Assembly (NCBI GenBank): GCA_903893315.1
Contig: CAITLU010000013.1
Span: 329,665 to 393,664 of the forward strand
Reading direction: 5' to 3'
From: an uncultured bacterium
GTDB taxonomy: Bacteria > Desulfobacterota > Binatia > UBA1149 > CAITLU01
DNA: 64,000 bases
Part shown: positions 10,082 to 21,622 of the stretch, one piece after another
Layout: the number at the start of each line of letters is the position of its first letter
Numbering within the stretch: position 1 is the stretch's first letter
Translations under genes and position numbers: made by a program
The notes under the pieces: model-generated
What the model was told of the DNA's origin: nothing
What the model saw: only the letters and a program-made list of their open reading frames with translations
Databases searched by the model: none

Positions 10082-10564
10082 ATGTTCAGCGATGCGGCCC
10101 GTTTCACAACGCTTCCCAGTTCCCCACGGGGCGGTTTCGCCCCGATGCTTGCGACGACTGCCGTAGGCCTGTCGGCGCGTCGTGCCGAGCGCTGGCTCTC
10201 CTTACCATTGGGGGCGTGGCACAAGCGGCGCCTATACGCACTAAGGGTCGGAGGTGCCACATTCGAATCACTCGGGATTCGCCTTGGGGACTTTCTGATC
10301 GTTGAACCCGGGGTAAGGGAGAGACCGGGGCAGACGGTCGTAACGAAGAAGAGGGCAGCCCTTTCCCTGAAACGGATACCACCCCTGCGCCCAGTCCCCC
10401 GACTCCCAAATGTGCTGGAACTTCCGCTCGGTTCTCGGGGAACACATAGTTCAATAACAGTTGTTGGTACCGTTATTGGGGTGATCCGGCCTACCGGAAC
10501 TGGCGCCTTGAAACCAGTGCGTAGCGTTATGCCTCCGTCGTTGCGGCGGTCGGGACTTTTCTAG
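10082..10564 (+). CDS. S24/LexA-type peptidase-like protein, probably catalytically altered
   Basis: A 160-residue protein whose middle part follows the C-terminal fold of LexA and signal-peptidase-like S24 proteins: YALRVGGATFESLGIRLGD (about 52-70), FLIVEPG, and ALSLKRI (about 93-99). In active members the first segment reads GDSM. Here the Ser position aligns with Thr60 in GATF, while the lysine of the dyad seems kept at Lys97. It may therefore be an inactive or altered homologue. No recognisable helix-turn-helix precedes the domain. The start ATG lies 31 bases after gshA. Confidence 0.5.
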   Translation: MFSDAARFTTLPSSPRGGFAPMLATTAVGLSARRAERWLSLPLGAWHKRRLYALRVGGATFESLGIRLGDFLIVEPGVRERPGQTVVTKKRAALSLKRIPPLRPVPRLPNVLELPLGSRGTHSSITVVGTVIGVIRPTGTGALKPVRSVMPPSLRRSGLF

Positions 10565-11013
10565 CGCTCCTCTTGACGGATGGAATGCCGAGCCGACGGG
10601 ACGCGCCGAGACCCAGGCCGCGGCGCGTGTGGCCCCTATCTGGATAGCCTTTTTGACCGATCGCGCACCCCAGAAACGTTCCGGTCACTGCCCCTGCAGT
10701 TACAGACACGGGGCCGGAAAAGGCGGCATTTGCGGCGCCGCTTCGATGAAGTGCGCGGCGGCGTACTCTCACGCACTACTTCCGCCTTGGGCTACTTCTC
10801 AAATTGCCCTCCATATCGTTTGCGTCTCCGCATCGGGTAGAAGGGCGTAAGGCGACGAGGTGCCCCCCGTACGGGGCGTAAAGCACATTCGGTAATATAA
10901 CTACTTATTTTATTTCATGCCGCCGAATCTTCCATAGCCGCTTCCAATCATGTTATATGACGCCCTGCATCAGGCACGCACGGCTTGAATGCAGTTGAGA
11001 AGAGGAGCGAACC
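10565..11013. other. Intergenic stretch without a convincing gene
   Basis: Only short open frames lie here and none shows a family motif. One of 81 codons on the minus strand (10527-10772) contains a Gly/Ala-rich segment but overlaps the end of the preceding gene. A small GC palindrome (CCCCGTACGGGG) lies near 10864-10875. An AT-rich stretch at about 10890-10960 precedes the strong ribosome binding site (AGAGGAGCG) of the gene at 11014 and probably holds its promoter. Confidence 0.4.
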
Positions 11014-11433
11014 ATGGCCGATAGATTTGTAAACTTGTTCGAGCCGGACACCCTGTTGCCGGCACAGTACTTCGCGGCTTTTGCGCGCGAGGGCGGTCTA
11101 GTTCGCGAGCGGCGTCTCATGCTCGCAATCTTGCAGGATGCGGTGGAGTGCTACCAAAAATACGCGCTTGCCAGAGATCCCCGAGGACGGATGCTATTCG
11201 AAGATGCCTTTGAGTGGATTGAATCAAGTGAGCGGGAGTGGCCGTTTGCGTATGAAAATATTTGTGAGGTTCTAAGCCTTAACGCCGAGTATATCCGCCG
11301 TGGGCTCTCGAAGTGGCGCCAACAGCGCGGCCCCTCCCGCCGGGCGGCGGCTAAAATTGTACCCCTGGCCGAACGCCGGGCTAACATCGCCATCCTCGGG
11401 CTCCACGAAGAGGATCTTCAGCAGGCCTCCTGA
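11014..11433 (+). CDS. Small conserved protein of unknown function, WPF-signature family, copy 1
   Basis: A 139-residue protein that I cannot assign. It is mostly helical in composition. The key segment reads RERRLMLAILQDAVECYQKY (about 30-49), then EDAFEWIESSEREWPFAYENI (about 63-83), then LSLNAEYIRRGLSKWRQQR. The same architecture occurs in the gene at 53428-53928. The last part has the spacing of a helix-turn-helix (ICEVL..NAEYIRRGL), so DNA binding is possible but not shown. It has a strong Shine-Dalgarno AGAGGAG and its own terminator, so it looks like a monocistronic, well expressed gene. Confidence 0.75.
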   Translation: MADRFVNLFEPDTLLPAQYFAAFAREGGLVRERRLMLAILQDAVECYQKYALARDPRGRMLFEDAFEWIESSEREWPFAYENICEVLSLNAEYIRRGLSKWRQQRGPSRRAAAKIVPLAERRANIAILGLHEEDLQQAS

Positions 11434-11479
11434 GTTCATCAGCCAACTCGTAGCAGTTTCTGTTTCTGCCTTAGGCAAG

Positions 11480-11519
11480 AGGCCCACTGACCTGATACGG
11501 GGAAGTGGGCCTTCTTCAT
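11480..11519 (+). terminator. Rho-independent terminator
   Basis: The arms AGGCCCACT (11480-11488) and AGTGGGCCT (11504-11512) form a 9-bp stem with a 15-base loop, followed by the T-rich TCTTCATT. It ends the gene at 11014-11433 and lies immediately beside the 3' end of the convergent L,D-transpeptidase gene. Confidence 0.75.
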
Positions 11520-12505
11520 TCGGCCCGCCCTGTTGTCGCCGTTACCCACCCAACGTCGGTCGGAATGCCACTCTGGGCAGCCACCACAGCCTCGAGAAGT
11601 TCGGGCTCTACCAACTCAGTCCAGCCACGCCTTTTTATAATTTCACGGCTAGTTCCGAGAAGATCCGGCTGAATCCCGTAAATGTCTTCGTGCACCTCAA
11701 CGAGTACGCGGCCTCGCAACATCCCGACTTTGACTGGCTGATAGACGAAGACTCCCCCGGTCCCGACATCGACCAGCGGAAACAAACTTTCGATATCTTC
11801 GTTGTATAGACGCAGACAACCGTGGCTTACCTGCATCCCAACACCCCAGGGCTTGTTGCTGCCATGTATGCCGTACGAAGGAATGCTCAGTTCCAACCGG
11901 TAGCTGCCTAAAGGATTTTCAGGCGTGCCCCCCGGAATCACATACTCGCTGAACCCATTTTCCGCTATGCGTTCTCGACGGATAGATTCCGGAATGACCC
12001 ACGTTGGGTTTACGGTCTTACCACGCACCCGAAACGTCCCCTGTGGAGTTTGCCAATCTTCCCGGCCGAGACCGACAGGCACCGTGATGACTTTCTGACC
12101 AGACTTTCCCGGAAAGTAGTAAAGGCGCATCTCGGGAATATTTAACACCAAGCCCTGGCGCGCTGCATCCGGGACTATCCACCGCGTCGGGAGCACCACG
12201 GGCTCTGCGTTAGAAGGAATCCACGGATCAACGTCGCGATTCCCCAGAACCACCTCGTTGTATCCAAGGTCAAAGGTCTTCGAGATTTCGAGAAAAGTTT
12301 CACCCTTCTCGGGAACGTACGTCCGAAGGGCTCCGACCACCGACGCCGCGGTCCCCTGTGTTGTATCGGCTAACAAGTCATACTCAGGCAGGATTCGCTT
12401 GCGCTGCTCCGCGCCGGACGGATCAGACCACCCAGCCACCATTAGCCCGAAGATCACAGGACAGATCGCTATCCAGTACCGAGTGTTATTTGGCTCGTCT
12501 CTCAC
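11516..12505 (-). CDS. L,D-transpeptidase (YkuD domain) with LysM-like N-terminal region
   Basis: A 329-residue exported protein. A hydrophobic signal segment spans about residues 11-32. A LysM-like region follows (YVPEKGETFLEISKTFDLGY, about 63-82). The YkuD domain carries the catalytic signature HGSNKPWG...SHGCLRL with His214, His228 and Cys230. Such enzymes crosslink peptidoglycan 3-3 or attach lipoproteins to it, working in the periplasm of Gram-negative cells. The C-terminal 60 residues beyond the domain are typical of the YcfS/ErfK group. The gene lies 13 bases downstream of the thioredoxin-fold gene, so they may be cotranscribed. Confidence 0.92.
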   Translation of the reverse strand: MRDEPNNTRYWIAICPVIFGLMVAGWSDPSGAEQRKRILPEYDLLADTTQGTAASVVGALRTYVPEKGETFLEISKTFDLGYNEVVLGNRDVDPWIPSNAEPVVLPTRWIVPDAARQGLVLNIPEMRLYYFPGKSGQKVITVPVGLGREDWQTPQGTFRVRGKTVNPTWVIPESIRRERIAENGFSEYVIPGGTPENPLGSYRLELSIPSYGIHGSNKPWGVGMQVSHGCLRLYNEDIESLFPLVDVGTGGVFVYQPVKVGMLRGRVLVEVHEDIYGIQPDLLGTSREIIKRRGWTELVEPELLEAVVAAQSGIPTDVGWVTATTGRAE

Positions 12506-12518
12506 CCACCCCTCCGTC

Positions 12519-14615
12519 TCATGCCGACAACTCCCTCAACCGTAGCGCCAACTCCTTCGGGTCGATGATCGCTGCGCTGCAAGTCGCGGCCCAGCATATG
12601 TATGCGGTTGGTTTTCCGAACACTGGCGACTTACCCGCCAACGCCGCTGGTAACCATGGCGCGGAACTGTCTCCCACAAGGTAGACTCCGACCTCCGGAC
12701 GGTATGAGGCCAGTGCTGCTCGTTCTAACACGGTGCAGCCTGGACCGTCTCCGACAATAACCACCGTGATCCATCCACGACGCGAACGCTCGGCGACGCA
12801 AAGGAGATGAGCCCCTCCATAGGGAGTAGCCAACGCCTCCCCACCGAATACCCGCAAAACCGATTCCCCGGCGACCCGGAATGCGTCCTCCCCGGTAAGC
12901 GCCCACATCCGCAGCAGGAACTCCGCCGCCACCGCGTTCCCAGATGGCACAGCTCCATCTGGAAAATCTCGGGTGCGCGTTAACAAAGGCTCGTGCAACG
13001 CGGCGGCAAAGAAGAACCCGCCTCGCACTGAGTCCATGAATACACTCAAGAGTTCACGCGCACATAACTCAGCGGTTTCAAAGTCTTCTCTGCGACCGCT
13101 GACCTCAAAAAGATCGAGGCAGCCGCGACCAAGGAATGCGTGGTCATCAAGAAAACCATTGCCCCCCAAGCGACCAGCGGAAAAAAGATGCCGAACCTGA
13201 CCGCCAGAAATCAGATGGGCACGTATGAAATCCGCAGCGTTTAGTGCGCTCTCGATATAGTCCGGCCTTTGAAGGAACCTGCCGGCCCTGGCCATCGCGC
13301 TGATCATCAGACCGTTCCAATCGGTAATAATCTTCTCGTCGCGGATCGGCCACACCCGGCGCGATCGAAAATCATAGAGCTTCGCCCGCAACCGAGCCAC
13401 GGCTGTTTCCGCATCCGTCCTTTCAAGCCCAAGTCCTTCACATAGTTGATCTGAGGTAACCACCCTGGAAAGGACGTTCCGACCTTCGAAGTTCCCTCCG
13501 GGTGTTACCCCGTAGACTTGGCAGAACAGCTTGCCATCAGCCGCACCCAGAACCTCGCTAATCTCCTCACTCGTCCAGACAAAAAACTTTCCCTCTTCGC
13601 CCTCCGAATCCGCATCTTGAGTCGCGTAGTACCCACCCCTGGAACCCGCCATTTCACGAATTACATAGTCCAGAATGCCAGTGACGACCTCTGCGTATTC
13701 CGACTCGCCAAACAACCACCAGGCATCTAGGTACACCCGCGCTATAAGAGCCTGATCGTAAAGCATCTTTTCGAAATGAGGGACCAGCCAAACACGATCC
13801 ACGGAATAACGATGGAAGCCACCCCCGAGATGGTCATAAATCCCGCCCGACGCCATTCGATCAAGCGCAAGGCGGATCAAGTACAGACGCTCGGCATTCG
13901 GAGCCGACCGCTCCGCATCCAGAAGGAGGGTCAAGCACATCGCCCCGGGAAACTTCGGCGTCTTGCCGAAGCCACCGTGCTCGGCGTCCATGATCCCAAG
14001 CAAACTGTCGGCTGCCGCTAAGCCCGATTCTTCTCCTATAGTGGCTGAAACGCCCTCCCCCTTTTCCGCCCTATTCAGAAAGTCAGTTACCCTTTCGCAG
14101 TTCGACAGCACCTTCTCACGCCGGTTGGCGTACGCGTCTGCGACGCCAGCAATAACCTTCGGCAATCCTGGCATTGAACCGCGATCTCTGGGAGGAAAGT
14201 ACGTCCCCGCGTAGAACGGCTTGGCCTGTGGGGTCAGAAAGACGGTCATCGGCCATCCACCGTGACCAGTAATCGCCTGTACGGCTTTCATATAGATGCG
14301 GTCGATGTCGGGGCGCTCCTCGCGATCCACCTTGATACAAACGAACAGTTCATTCATGAGGGCCGCAATGTCAGCGTCCTCGAACGATTCGTGCCCCATG
14401 ACATGGCACCAATGACAGGCCGAATAGCCGATACTCAGAAATATCGGGCGGTCCTCCCGCTTGGCCCGCTCAAGGGCTTCTCTGCCCCACGGATACCAGT
14501 CAACCGGGTTCCCGGCGTGTTGGCGCAGATAGAGGCTAGCCTCGTCGGCGAGTCGATTGTGGCGAGTACTCAAGGCCGTTCGCCGCGCCCGCACGACAGC
14601 GCCGAAAAGCACCAA
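12519..14615 (-). CDS. YyaL/SSP411-type protein: DUF255 thioredoxin fold plus (alpha/alpha)6 barrel
   Basis: A 698-residue protein. An N-terminal DUF255 thioredoxin-like domain has the family signature CHWCHVM (Cys67, Cys70) preceded by [22 protein letters not shown] long C-terminal part resembles N-acylglucosamine epimerase and glycoside hydrolase barrels ([22 protein letters not shown]). The biochemical role of this family is not established. The reported start is TTG at 14615. A TTG 48 bases downstream (reading [11 protein letters not shown]) gives the N-terminus seen in most relatives and may be the true start. A terminator separates it from atpC. Confidence 0.88.
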   Translation of the reverse strand: MVLFGAVVRARRTALSTRHNRLADEASLYLRQHAGNPVDWYPWGREALERAKREDRPIFLSIGYSACHWCHVMGHESFEDADIAALMNELFVCIKVDREERPDIDRIYMKAVQAITGHGGWPMTVFLTPQAKPFYAGTYFPPRDRGSMPGLPKVIAGVADAYANRREKVLSNCERVTDFLNRAEKGEGVSATIGEESGLAAADSLLGIMDAEHGGFGKTPKFPGAMCLTLLLDAERSAPNAERLYLIRLALDRMASGGIYDHLGGGFHRYSVDRVWLVPHFEKMLYDQALIARVYLDAWWLFGESEYAEVVTGILDYVIREMAGSRGGYYATQDADSEGEEGKFFVWTSEEISEVLGAADGKLFCQVYGVTPGGNFEGRNVLSRVVTSDQLCEGLGLERTDAETAVARLRAKLYDFRSRRVWPIRDEKIITDWNGLMISAMARAGRFLQRPDYIESALNAADFIRAHLISGGQVRHLFSAGRLGGNGFLDDHAFLGRGCLDLFEVSGRREDFETAELCARELLSVFMDSVRGGFFFAAALHEPLLTRTRDFPDGAVPSGNAVAAEFLLRMWALTGEDAFRVAGESVLRVFGGEALATPYGGAHLLCVAERSRRGWITVVIVGDGPGCTVLERAALASYRPEVGVYLVGDSSAPWLPAALAGKSPVFGKPTAYICWAATCSAAIIDPKELALRLRELSA

Positions 14616-14628
14616 ATCTCTTGATCGT

Positions 14629-14658
14629 AAAGAAAGAAATCCCCGCCATCGAACGGGG
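14629..14658 (-). terminator. Terminator of the atpF'FHAGDC operon
   Basis: On the minus strand, 8 bases after the atpC stop codon, CCCCG and CGGGG form a short stem with an 8-base loop, followed by ATTTCTTTCTTT. The position just after the last gene of the operon supports it; the stem is only 5 bp. Confidence 0.6.
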
Positions 14659-14666
14659 AAGCAAAA

Positions 14667-15056
14667 TCAGCCGGCAACCGAAACCCGAGCACGCGCGAGT
14701 GCCAGCCCACGGAGTAACCTGTCTGTCTGCGCAGGGTCAGCTTCGCCATCGGCCAGTGCTTCTTCGATCCTGCGCAGCCCTGCCAGTGCTTGTGCCCCGT
14801 CTATTTCCTCGGGAAATTCGGCCGCGTCAGCAAGAATAGTCAGGGTATCCCCGCGAACTTCGGCGTACCCGCCGTCAAGCACAACACGCCGCCTCACGCC
14901 CCCTTCAACATAGGTCAACACTCCCGGCGATACGCCGCCGAGAAAAGTGACGTGTAGCGGCAATACCCCGAACTCGCCCTCACTGCCGGGAACAACTACC
15001 TCTGAAACGTCGGTGTCAACGACCGGCCGTACTGGTGTGACGATCCGGAGCCTCAT
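14667..15056 (-). CDS. atpC: ATP synthase epsilon subunit
   Basis: 129 residues with the N-terminal beta-barrel domain (LRIVTPVRPVVDTDVSEVVV, PGSEGEFGVLPLHV) and a C-terminal helical hairpin. It forms part of the F1 central stalk and can inhibit ATP hydrolysis. It is the last gene of the cluster atpF'-atpF-atpH-atpA-atpG-atpD-atpC, 8 bases after atpD. Confidence 0.95.
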   Translation of the reverse strand: MRLRIVTPVRPVVDTDVSEVVVPGSEGEFGVLPLHVTFLGGVSPGVLTYVEGGVRRRVVLDGGYAEVRGDTLTILADAAEFPEEIDGAQALAGLRRIEEALADGEADPAQTDRLLRGLALARARVSVAG

Positions 15057-15064
15057 CGCGTTTC

Positions 15065-16486
<1,422 letters not shown>

Positions 16487-17344
16487 TTACCCCTTAAGGG
16501 CTTCGGCGCCGCCGACGATCTCCATGAGCTCCGTCGTGATGCTTGCCTGCCGTGCACGGTTCATCTGAAGCGTGAGTCGATCAATCATGTCGGACGCGTT
16601 GCGCGCAGCACTATCCATGGCCGTCATGCGCGCCCCATGCTCGCTGGCCGTCGCTTCTAGCATAGCTTGGTACACCTTGGCTTCGATGTGACGTGCCAAA
16701 AGCGACCGTAATAAAGCGATCGGCTCTGGTTCGTAGAGGTATTCTACGTCCGCCTCGCTGCGGCTTGCCGCCTCCACCGGTAACAGTCGAACAAGAACAG
16801 GGAACTGCGCGATAGCCGAGCGAAACTGCGAGTACACCAAATATACCGCTCCGGCGCTGCCCGAAAGAAAACGCTCCGCGGCCTTGCCCGCGACTTCGCT
16901 CGCTAACGCGAGATCGAAACCGCCAACGCGATTGACGTAACGCTCACGCAGGTTGGCCTCTCTATGCTTACGGAAGTAATCGTCTCCACGCCGACCACAC
17001 GTTACGACCGTAGCGTCACGCCCTTCATCGGCGCGAAAAAAAGCCTCGGCCTTCTTAATGAGGTTGGCATTGTAGCCACCGCAAAGACCACGGTCTGAAG
17101 TGATGACAATCACTTCAGCCGGCGCACCGGAGCCAGGCTGCAGAAACGGATGGGGGTCCTCACCGACCGTTGTCGAAACGCTCGCGAGCAATTCTTCGAG
17201 GCGTTGCCCGTACGGCCTTGCATTCTCCGCCGCCTCTTGGGCACGCCGAAGCTTGGCCGCCGAGACCATCTTCATCGCCTTCGTGATCTGCTGAGTATTG
17301 CGGACCGACGCGATGCGTTTTCGTGTGTGCTTCAGACTCGGCAC
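16487..17344 (-). CDS. atpG: ATP synthase gamma subunit
   Basis: A 285-residue rotor subunit. The N-terminal coiled-coil helix (SLKHTRKRIASVRNTQQITK) and the C-terminal helix (MIDRLTLQMNRARQASITTE, then IVGGAEAL) are the classic conserved ends. The middle Rossmann-like domain contains ITSDRGLCGGYNANL. It couples rotation of the c-ring to F1 catalysis. It is 7 bases downstream of atpA. Confidence 0.97.
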   Translation of the reverse strand: MPSLKHTRKRIASVRNTQQITKAMKMVSAAKLRRAQEAAENARPYGQRLEELLASVSTTVGEDPHPFLQPGSGAPAEVIVITSDRGLCGGYNANLIKKAEAFFRADEGRDATVVTCGRRGDDYFRKHREANLRERYVNRVGGFDLALASEVAGKAAERFLSGSAGAVYLVYSQFRSAIAQFPVLVRLLPVEAASRSEADVEYLYEPEPIALLRSLLARHIEAKVYQAMLEATASEHGARMTAMDSAARNASDMIDRLTLQMNRARQASITTELMEIVGGAEALKG

Positions 17345-17351
17345 GGTCTAC

Positions 17352-18863
<1,512 letters not shown>

Positions 18864-18938
18864 CGTTTTCCTCCGGGTTTTTCAAGGCGGTCCGCACCGC
18901 GCTGAATTTTTTGGCGAGCGTGCTCGCGACTGCCTAAC

Positions 18939-19478
18939 TCAGACCTCGCCCGCCATGCGACGTTCAAGTAACGCGAGTTGTGTTCGAATGCTTCCGTCAT
19001 ACACACGGCCTTGGGTCTCGACCGTAACACCACCTATCAAGCGGTCATCTATCTCCAGCTCTGGGATAACCAAGCCTCCGGTGACACGCTCAAAGCTCTC
19101 GCTTATCAGCGCCAGTTCGGATTCCGTCAGCGGACTCGCGCTCCGGATTCGGACACGGACCCGACCGGCCGCTTCGTCCTCAAGGCTTTCAAACGTCACT
19201 TGAATCGCCGGGATTTGGTCTAAGCGGTCATTTTCAGCAAGAACACCGATGAAGCGAGCGAGCAACGGCCACTGGCCGAGTGATGGGGCAAGCGCAGCGG
19301 CAAGCTGCTGACGCTCCTGAAGTGTGAGAAGACCAGGGGAGAGCGCCCCAGGCTCAAGTGCAGACACGGCCATAGCCACAATAGCCAAGGCCGCCCCTAT
19401 CGATCCAATATCACCAGCCTCACGCGCGAGTTCAAAAAGAGCTCTCCCGTAGCGTCTGGCCACTGCCGCCGGAGTCAT
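18939..19478 (-). CDS. atpH: ATP synthase delta subunit (OSCP)
   Basis: A 179-residue peripheral-stalk subunit. The N-terminal helical domain starts VARRYGRALFELAREAGD, and the C-terminal part ends with the conserved ELEIDDRLIGGVTVETQGRVYDGS pattern (shown here as two stretches: ELEIDDRLIGG and GRVYDGSIR). It links the b-type stator to the top of F1. Its start overlaps the end of atpF by 4 bases. Confidence 0.93.
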   Translation of the reverse strand: MTPAAVARRYGRALFELAREAGDIGSIGAALAIVAMAVSALEPGALSPGLLTLQERQQLAAALAPSLGQWPLLARFIGVLAENDRLDQIPAIQVTFESLEDEAAGRVRVRIRSASPLTESELALISESFERVTGGLVIPELEIDDRLIGGVTVETQGRVYDGSIRTQLALLERRMAGEV

Positions 19479-20068
19479 GCCTGGGAAACTCCCACTACGA
19501 ACTCCTTGATAAGCCGCGACCTATCTTCTGCGTTGAGATTATCACGGAGCTGTACCTCTGCCAGTTTGGCCGCAAGGCCAGCCGCCTCGATGCGCAGTTC
19601 TCGGCGTGCCCGGGCCAGTTCAGACACGGACTGGCGCTCTGCGTCAGCTTTCAGCCGTTTGGCAATTTCACTTGCGGCCGCGAGAGCACGCTGACGGTCC
19701 GCCGCTGCCCCCTCACGAATATCGTCAACCATACGCCGACGGGTTTCGTCGAGCGCAGCCTCCTTGGAAGCAGAGGCACGTCGAATCTCGTCGGCCTCCA
19801 CCATAGCTTGCGCGGCCAGAGTCATCGCGTCGGTGATCTCACGCCGACGCCCGCGCAAGAAGTCACGCAAAGCAGGCCAAGCGAAGCGATGCATCACGAT
19901 CAAAAAAAGCGAAAAATTAACAACCGCGAACGCCAACCCGCCCCAGTCGTTAGCTTCGTTTCCTCCGACCGTATGTTCGGCCCCACCGGCAACTGCTGAT
20001 GGCGTCAAGATGCGCAGGAAAACCCAAACTGAAACCACGAGCAATCCAGGAATGAGTCTCACCCTCAT
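19475..20068 (-). CDS. atpF: ATP synthase b subunit
   Basis: 197 residues. An N-terminal hydrophobic segment (about 5-27) resembles a signal peptide and is followed by a second membrane helix (LAFAVVNFSLFLIVMHRFAW, about 46-65). A long charged Ala-rich coiled coil follows. The double hydrophobic start is seen in deltaproteobacterial b subunits. Together with the b' homologue encoded directly upstream it should form a heterodimeric stator. It overlaps both neighbours by 4 bases, which indicates tight translational coupling. Confidence 0.9.
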   Translation of the reverse strand: MRVRLIPGLLVVSVWVFLRILTPSAVAGGAEHTVGGNEANDWGGLAFAVVNFSLFLIVMHRFAWPALRDFLRGRRREITDAMTLAAQAMVEADEIRRASASKEAALDETRRRMVDDIREGAAADRQRALAAASEIAKRLKADAERQSVSELARARRELRIEAAGLAAKLAEVQLRDNLNAEDRSRLIKEFVVGVSQA

Positions 20069-20502
20069 GCGCGGCTCCCTCGCCCCAGGATGGTGGACGT
20101 CATCTGATCAGCAACGCTCACAGCGTCGGCGGCAAGTTCGCGACGTGCTTCCACGGCGGCGGTTGAGATCGCGGAGCGCAATTCTAACAAGCGCGCCGAT
20201 GCTTCGCTCTGGGCCGCCGAAAAAAGCCTGGCCTCTTCTTCTCTGGTGGCGCGGCGGACTGACTCAACATCATCCATTGCCTGCACCCGAATTTTGGCAA
20301 GTTCAGCCTCTATCTTGGCCGCCAATTGCTGTGCGTCGGCGTGCTGCAGCGCAGCCCGCTCAGTATCCCCCAACGTGCGTTCCGCGCGCTCGGCAAGAAG
20401 TTGCAAAAAAGGAGAGAAGAGAAGTCGCGAAAGCACAACCAACAGGGCGAAAAACGCCCCAAACTGAATAAGAAAAGTGTAGTCCGGCGGAAACGTCAGC
20501 AT
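20065..20502 (-). CDS. atpF': ATP synthase b' subunit
   Basis: A 145-residue homologue of subunit b with a single N-terminal membrane helix (FLIQFGAFFALLVVLSRLLF, about 10-29) and a coiled-coil tail rich in Ala, Glu and Arg. Paired b and b' genes are typical of photosynthetic and many delta-type bacteria. The ATG at 20502 is preferred; a TTG 18 bases upstream has an AGGAG box only 1 base before it, too close for use. This is the first gene of the operon. Confidence 0.85.
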   Translation of the reverse strand: MLTFPPDYTFLIQFGAFFALLVVLSRLLFSPFLQLLAERAERTLGDTERAALQHADAQQLAAKIEAELAKIRVQAMDDVESVRRATREEEARLFSAAQSEASARLLELRSAISTAAVEARRELAADAVSVADQMTSTILGRGSRA

Positions 20503-20531
20503 ACGAAAGTGTGAGCCCAAGCTCCTAGTTT

Positions 20532-20557
20532 AAAAACCGCCCCCGTCGCGGCGGTTT
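20532..20557 (-). terminator. Hairpin with T-tract between parB and the atp operon
   Basis: On the minus strand AAACCGCC and GGCGGTTT form a perfect 8-bp stem with an 8-base loop, ending in a run of five T. It lies 143 bases after the parB stop and only 30 bases before the atpF' start. It may end parAB transcripts or sit inside the atp leader as an attenuator. Confidence 0.7.
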
Positions 20558-20667
20558 GGACCCGGCAAGACACAAAATTAGGGAACCAATACGCTAGGTG
20601 GCCCCCACGGCAGGCGCGCCACGCTCCTCACGCAACCCCAACCGTCGTACCAACCCAGAGGAGCACC

Positions 20668-20696
20668 CGGCTACCATCGCACGGCAGAGTTGTCAA
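20668..20696 (-). promoter_or_regulatory. Possible promoter of the atp operon
   Basis: A perfect -35 hexamer TTGACA (20696 down to 20691 on the minus strand) is followed after 17 bases by TAGCCG, a poor -10. The position just after parB would give the atp operon a leader of about 160 bases. Without a good -10 this is only a suggestion. Confidence 0.25.
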
Positions 20697-20699
20697 AAG

Positions 20700-21617
20700 T
20701 TAGCTGGAACTTCGACCATCAAGCAGGTCGATAAGCCGCATTAATTCCTCGCGCGAATAGAACTCAACCTCTATCCGGCCCTTAGTTTGACTGCCCCGGA
20801 CGCGGACCTTGGTTCCGAGACTGCGGCTTAATGACTGCTCTAGCGCAGACGACCCAGATTGGGGCTTCCCCTTAGGGTCTTCTCGCGCCGTATGAGCACC
20901 TTCTTGCAGCCAATCTCTCACTAATTTTTCAGTGTCACGCACCGAAAGACCGCGACGCACAACGGCCTGCATGCCCTCTATCTGTCGCGAAGCAGTCACC
21001 AGTGACAGTAATGACCGCGCGTGTCCTTCAGTTAAAAGGCCCTGCTCCAAGGCATCCAGGACCGGCCTGGGAAGAGCTAGGAGGCGAAGCGTGTTGGCGA
21101 CGGTCGTCCTGGACTTGCCAATTTTTCGAGCGATTTCTTCGTGAGTGTGGTCGTAGGCGTCAAGGAGTCGCTCATACGCCCGGGCCCTCTCGAGCGGGCC
21201 TAGATCCTCTCGTTGGATGTTCTCCACCAACGCCAGTTCCAGCATATCCGAATCGCTCTCGGCCTCACGGAGAACAACCGGTACTTCGGTGAGGCCCGCA
21301 CGCGCGGCTGCACGCAAGCGACGCTCGCCCGCAATCAGTTCATAGGAGCCGACGCGATCCACAACGACCAAGGGTTGCAGAATTCCCTTCTCGCGGATCG
21401 ACGCTGCCAAATCGTCAAGTTGGGCATCATCAAAATGCCTACGCGGCTGTCCTCGCCCCGCCATCACTCTCTCGATCGGAACAAACATGGGCTTCCCGTT
21501 GCTAATGCCGCCTATCGGATTGAGCGATACGGTCGGCAGCGCCGGGCTTCTTACTTCTCGCATTTCCGGTGCGCCACCGAGAATTGCGTCAAGCCCCCTA
21601 CCGAGCGGCTGTCTCAT
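20700..21617 (-). CDS. parB: Chromosome partitioning protein ParB
   Basis: 305 residues. The N-terminal CTPase part contains GRGQPRRHFDD and the GERRLRAA box (about 97-104), a helix-turn-helix follows (THEEIARKIGKSRTTVANTLR split as THEEIARKIGKS and RTTVANTLRLL), and the C-terminal dimerisation region comes last. ParB binds parS, spreads as a CTP-dependent clamp and works with ParA to segregate the origin region. It lies 5 bases downstream of parA, and two parS sites lie 1 kb upstream. Confidence 0.97.
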   Translation of the reverse strand: MRQPLGRGLDAILGGAPEMREVRSPALPTVSLNPIGGISNGKPMFVPIERVMAGRGQPRRHFDDAQLDDLAASIREKGILQPLVVVDRVGSYELIAGERRLRAAARAGLTEVPVVLREAESDSDMLELALVENIQREDLGPLERARAYERLLDAYDHTHEEIARKIGKSRTTVANTLRLLALPRPVLDALEQGLLTEGHARSLLSLVTASRQIEGMQAVVRRGLSVRDTEKLVRDWLQEGAHTAREDPKGKPQSGSSALEQSLSRSLGTKVRVRGSQTKGRIEVEFYSREELMRLIDLLDGRSSS

Positions 21618-21622
21618 TTTCT

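Noticed and set aside
10527..10772. 81-codon minus-strand frame with a Gly/Ala-rich segment
   Set aside because: It overlaps the end of the S24-like gene, lacks a ribosome binding site and resembles nothing I know.
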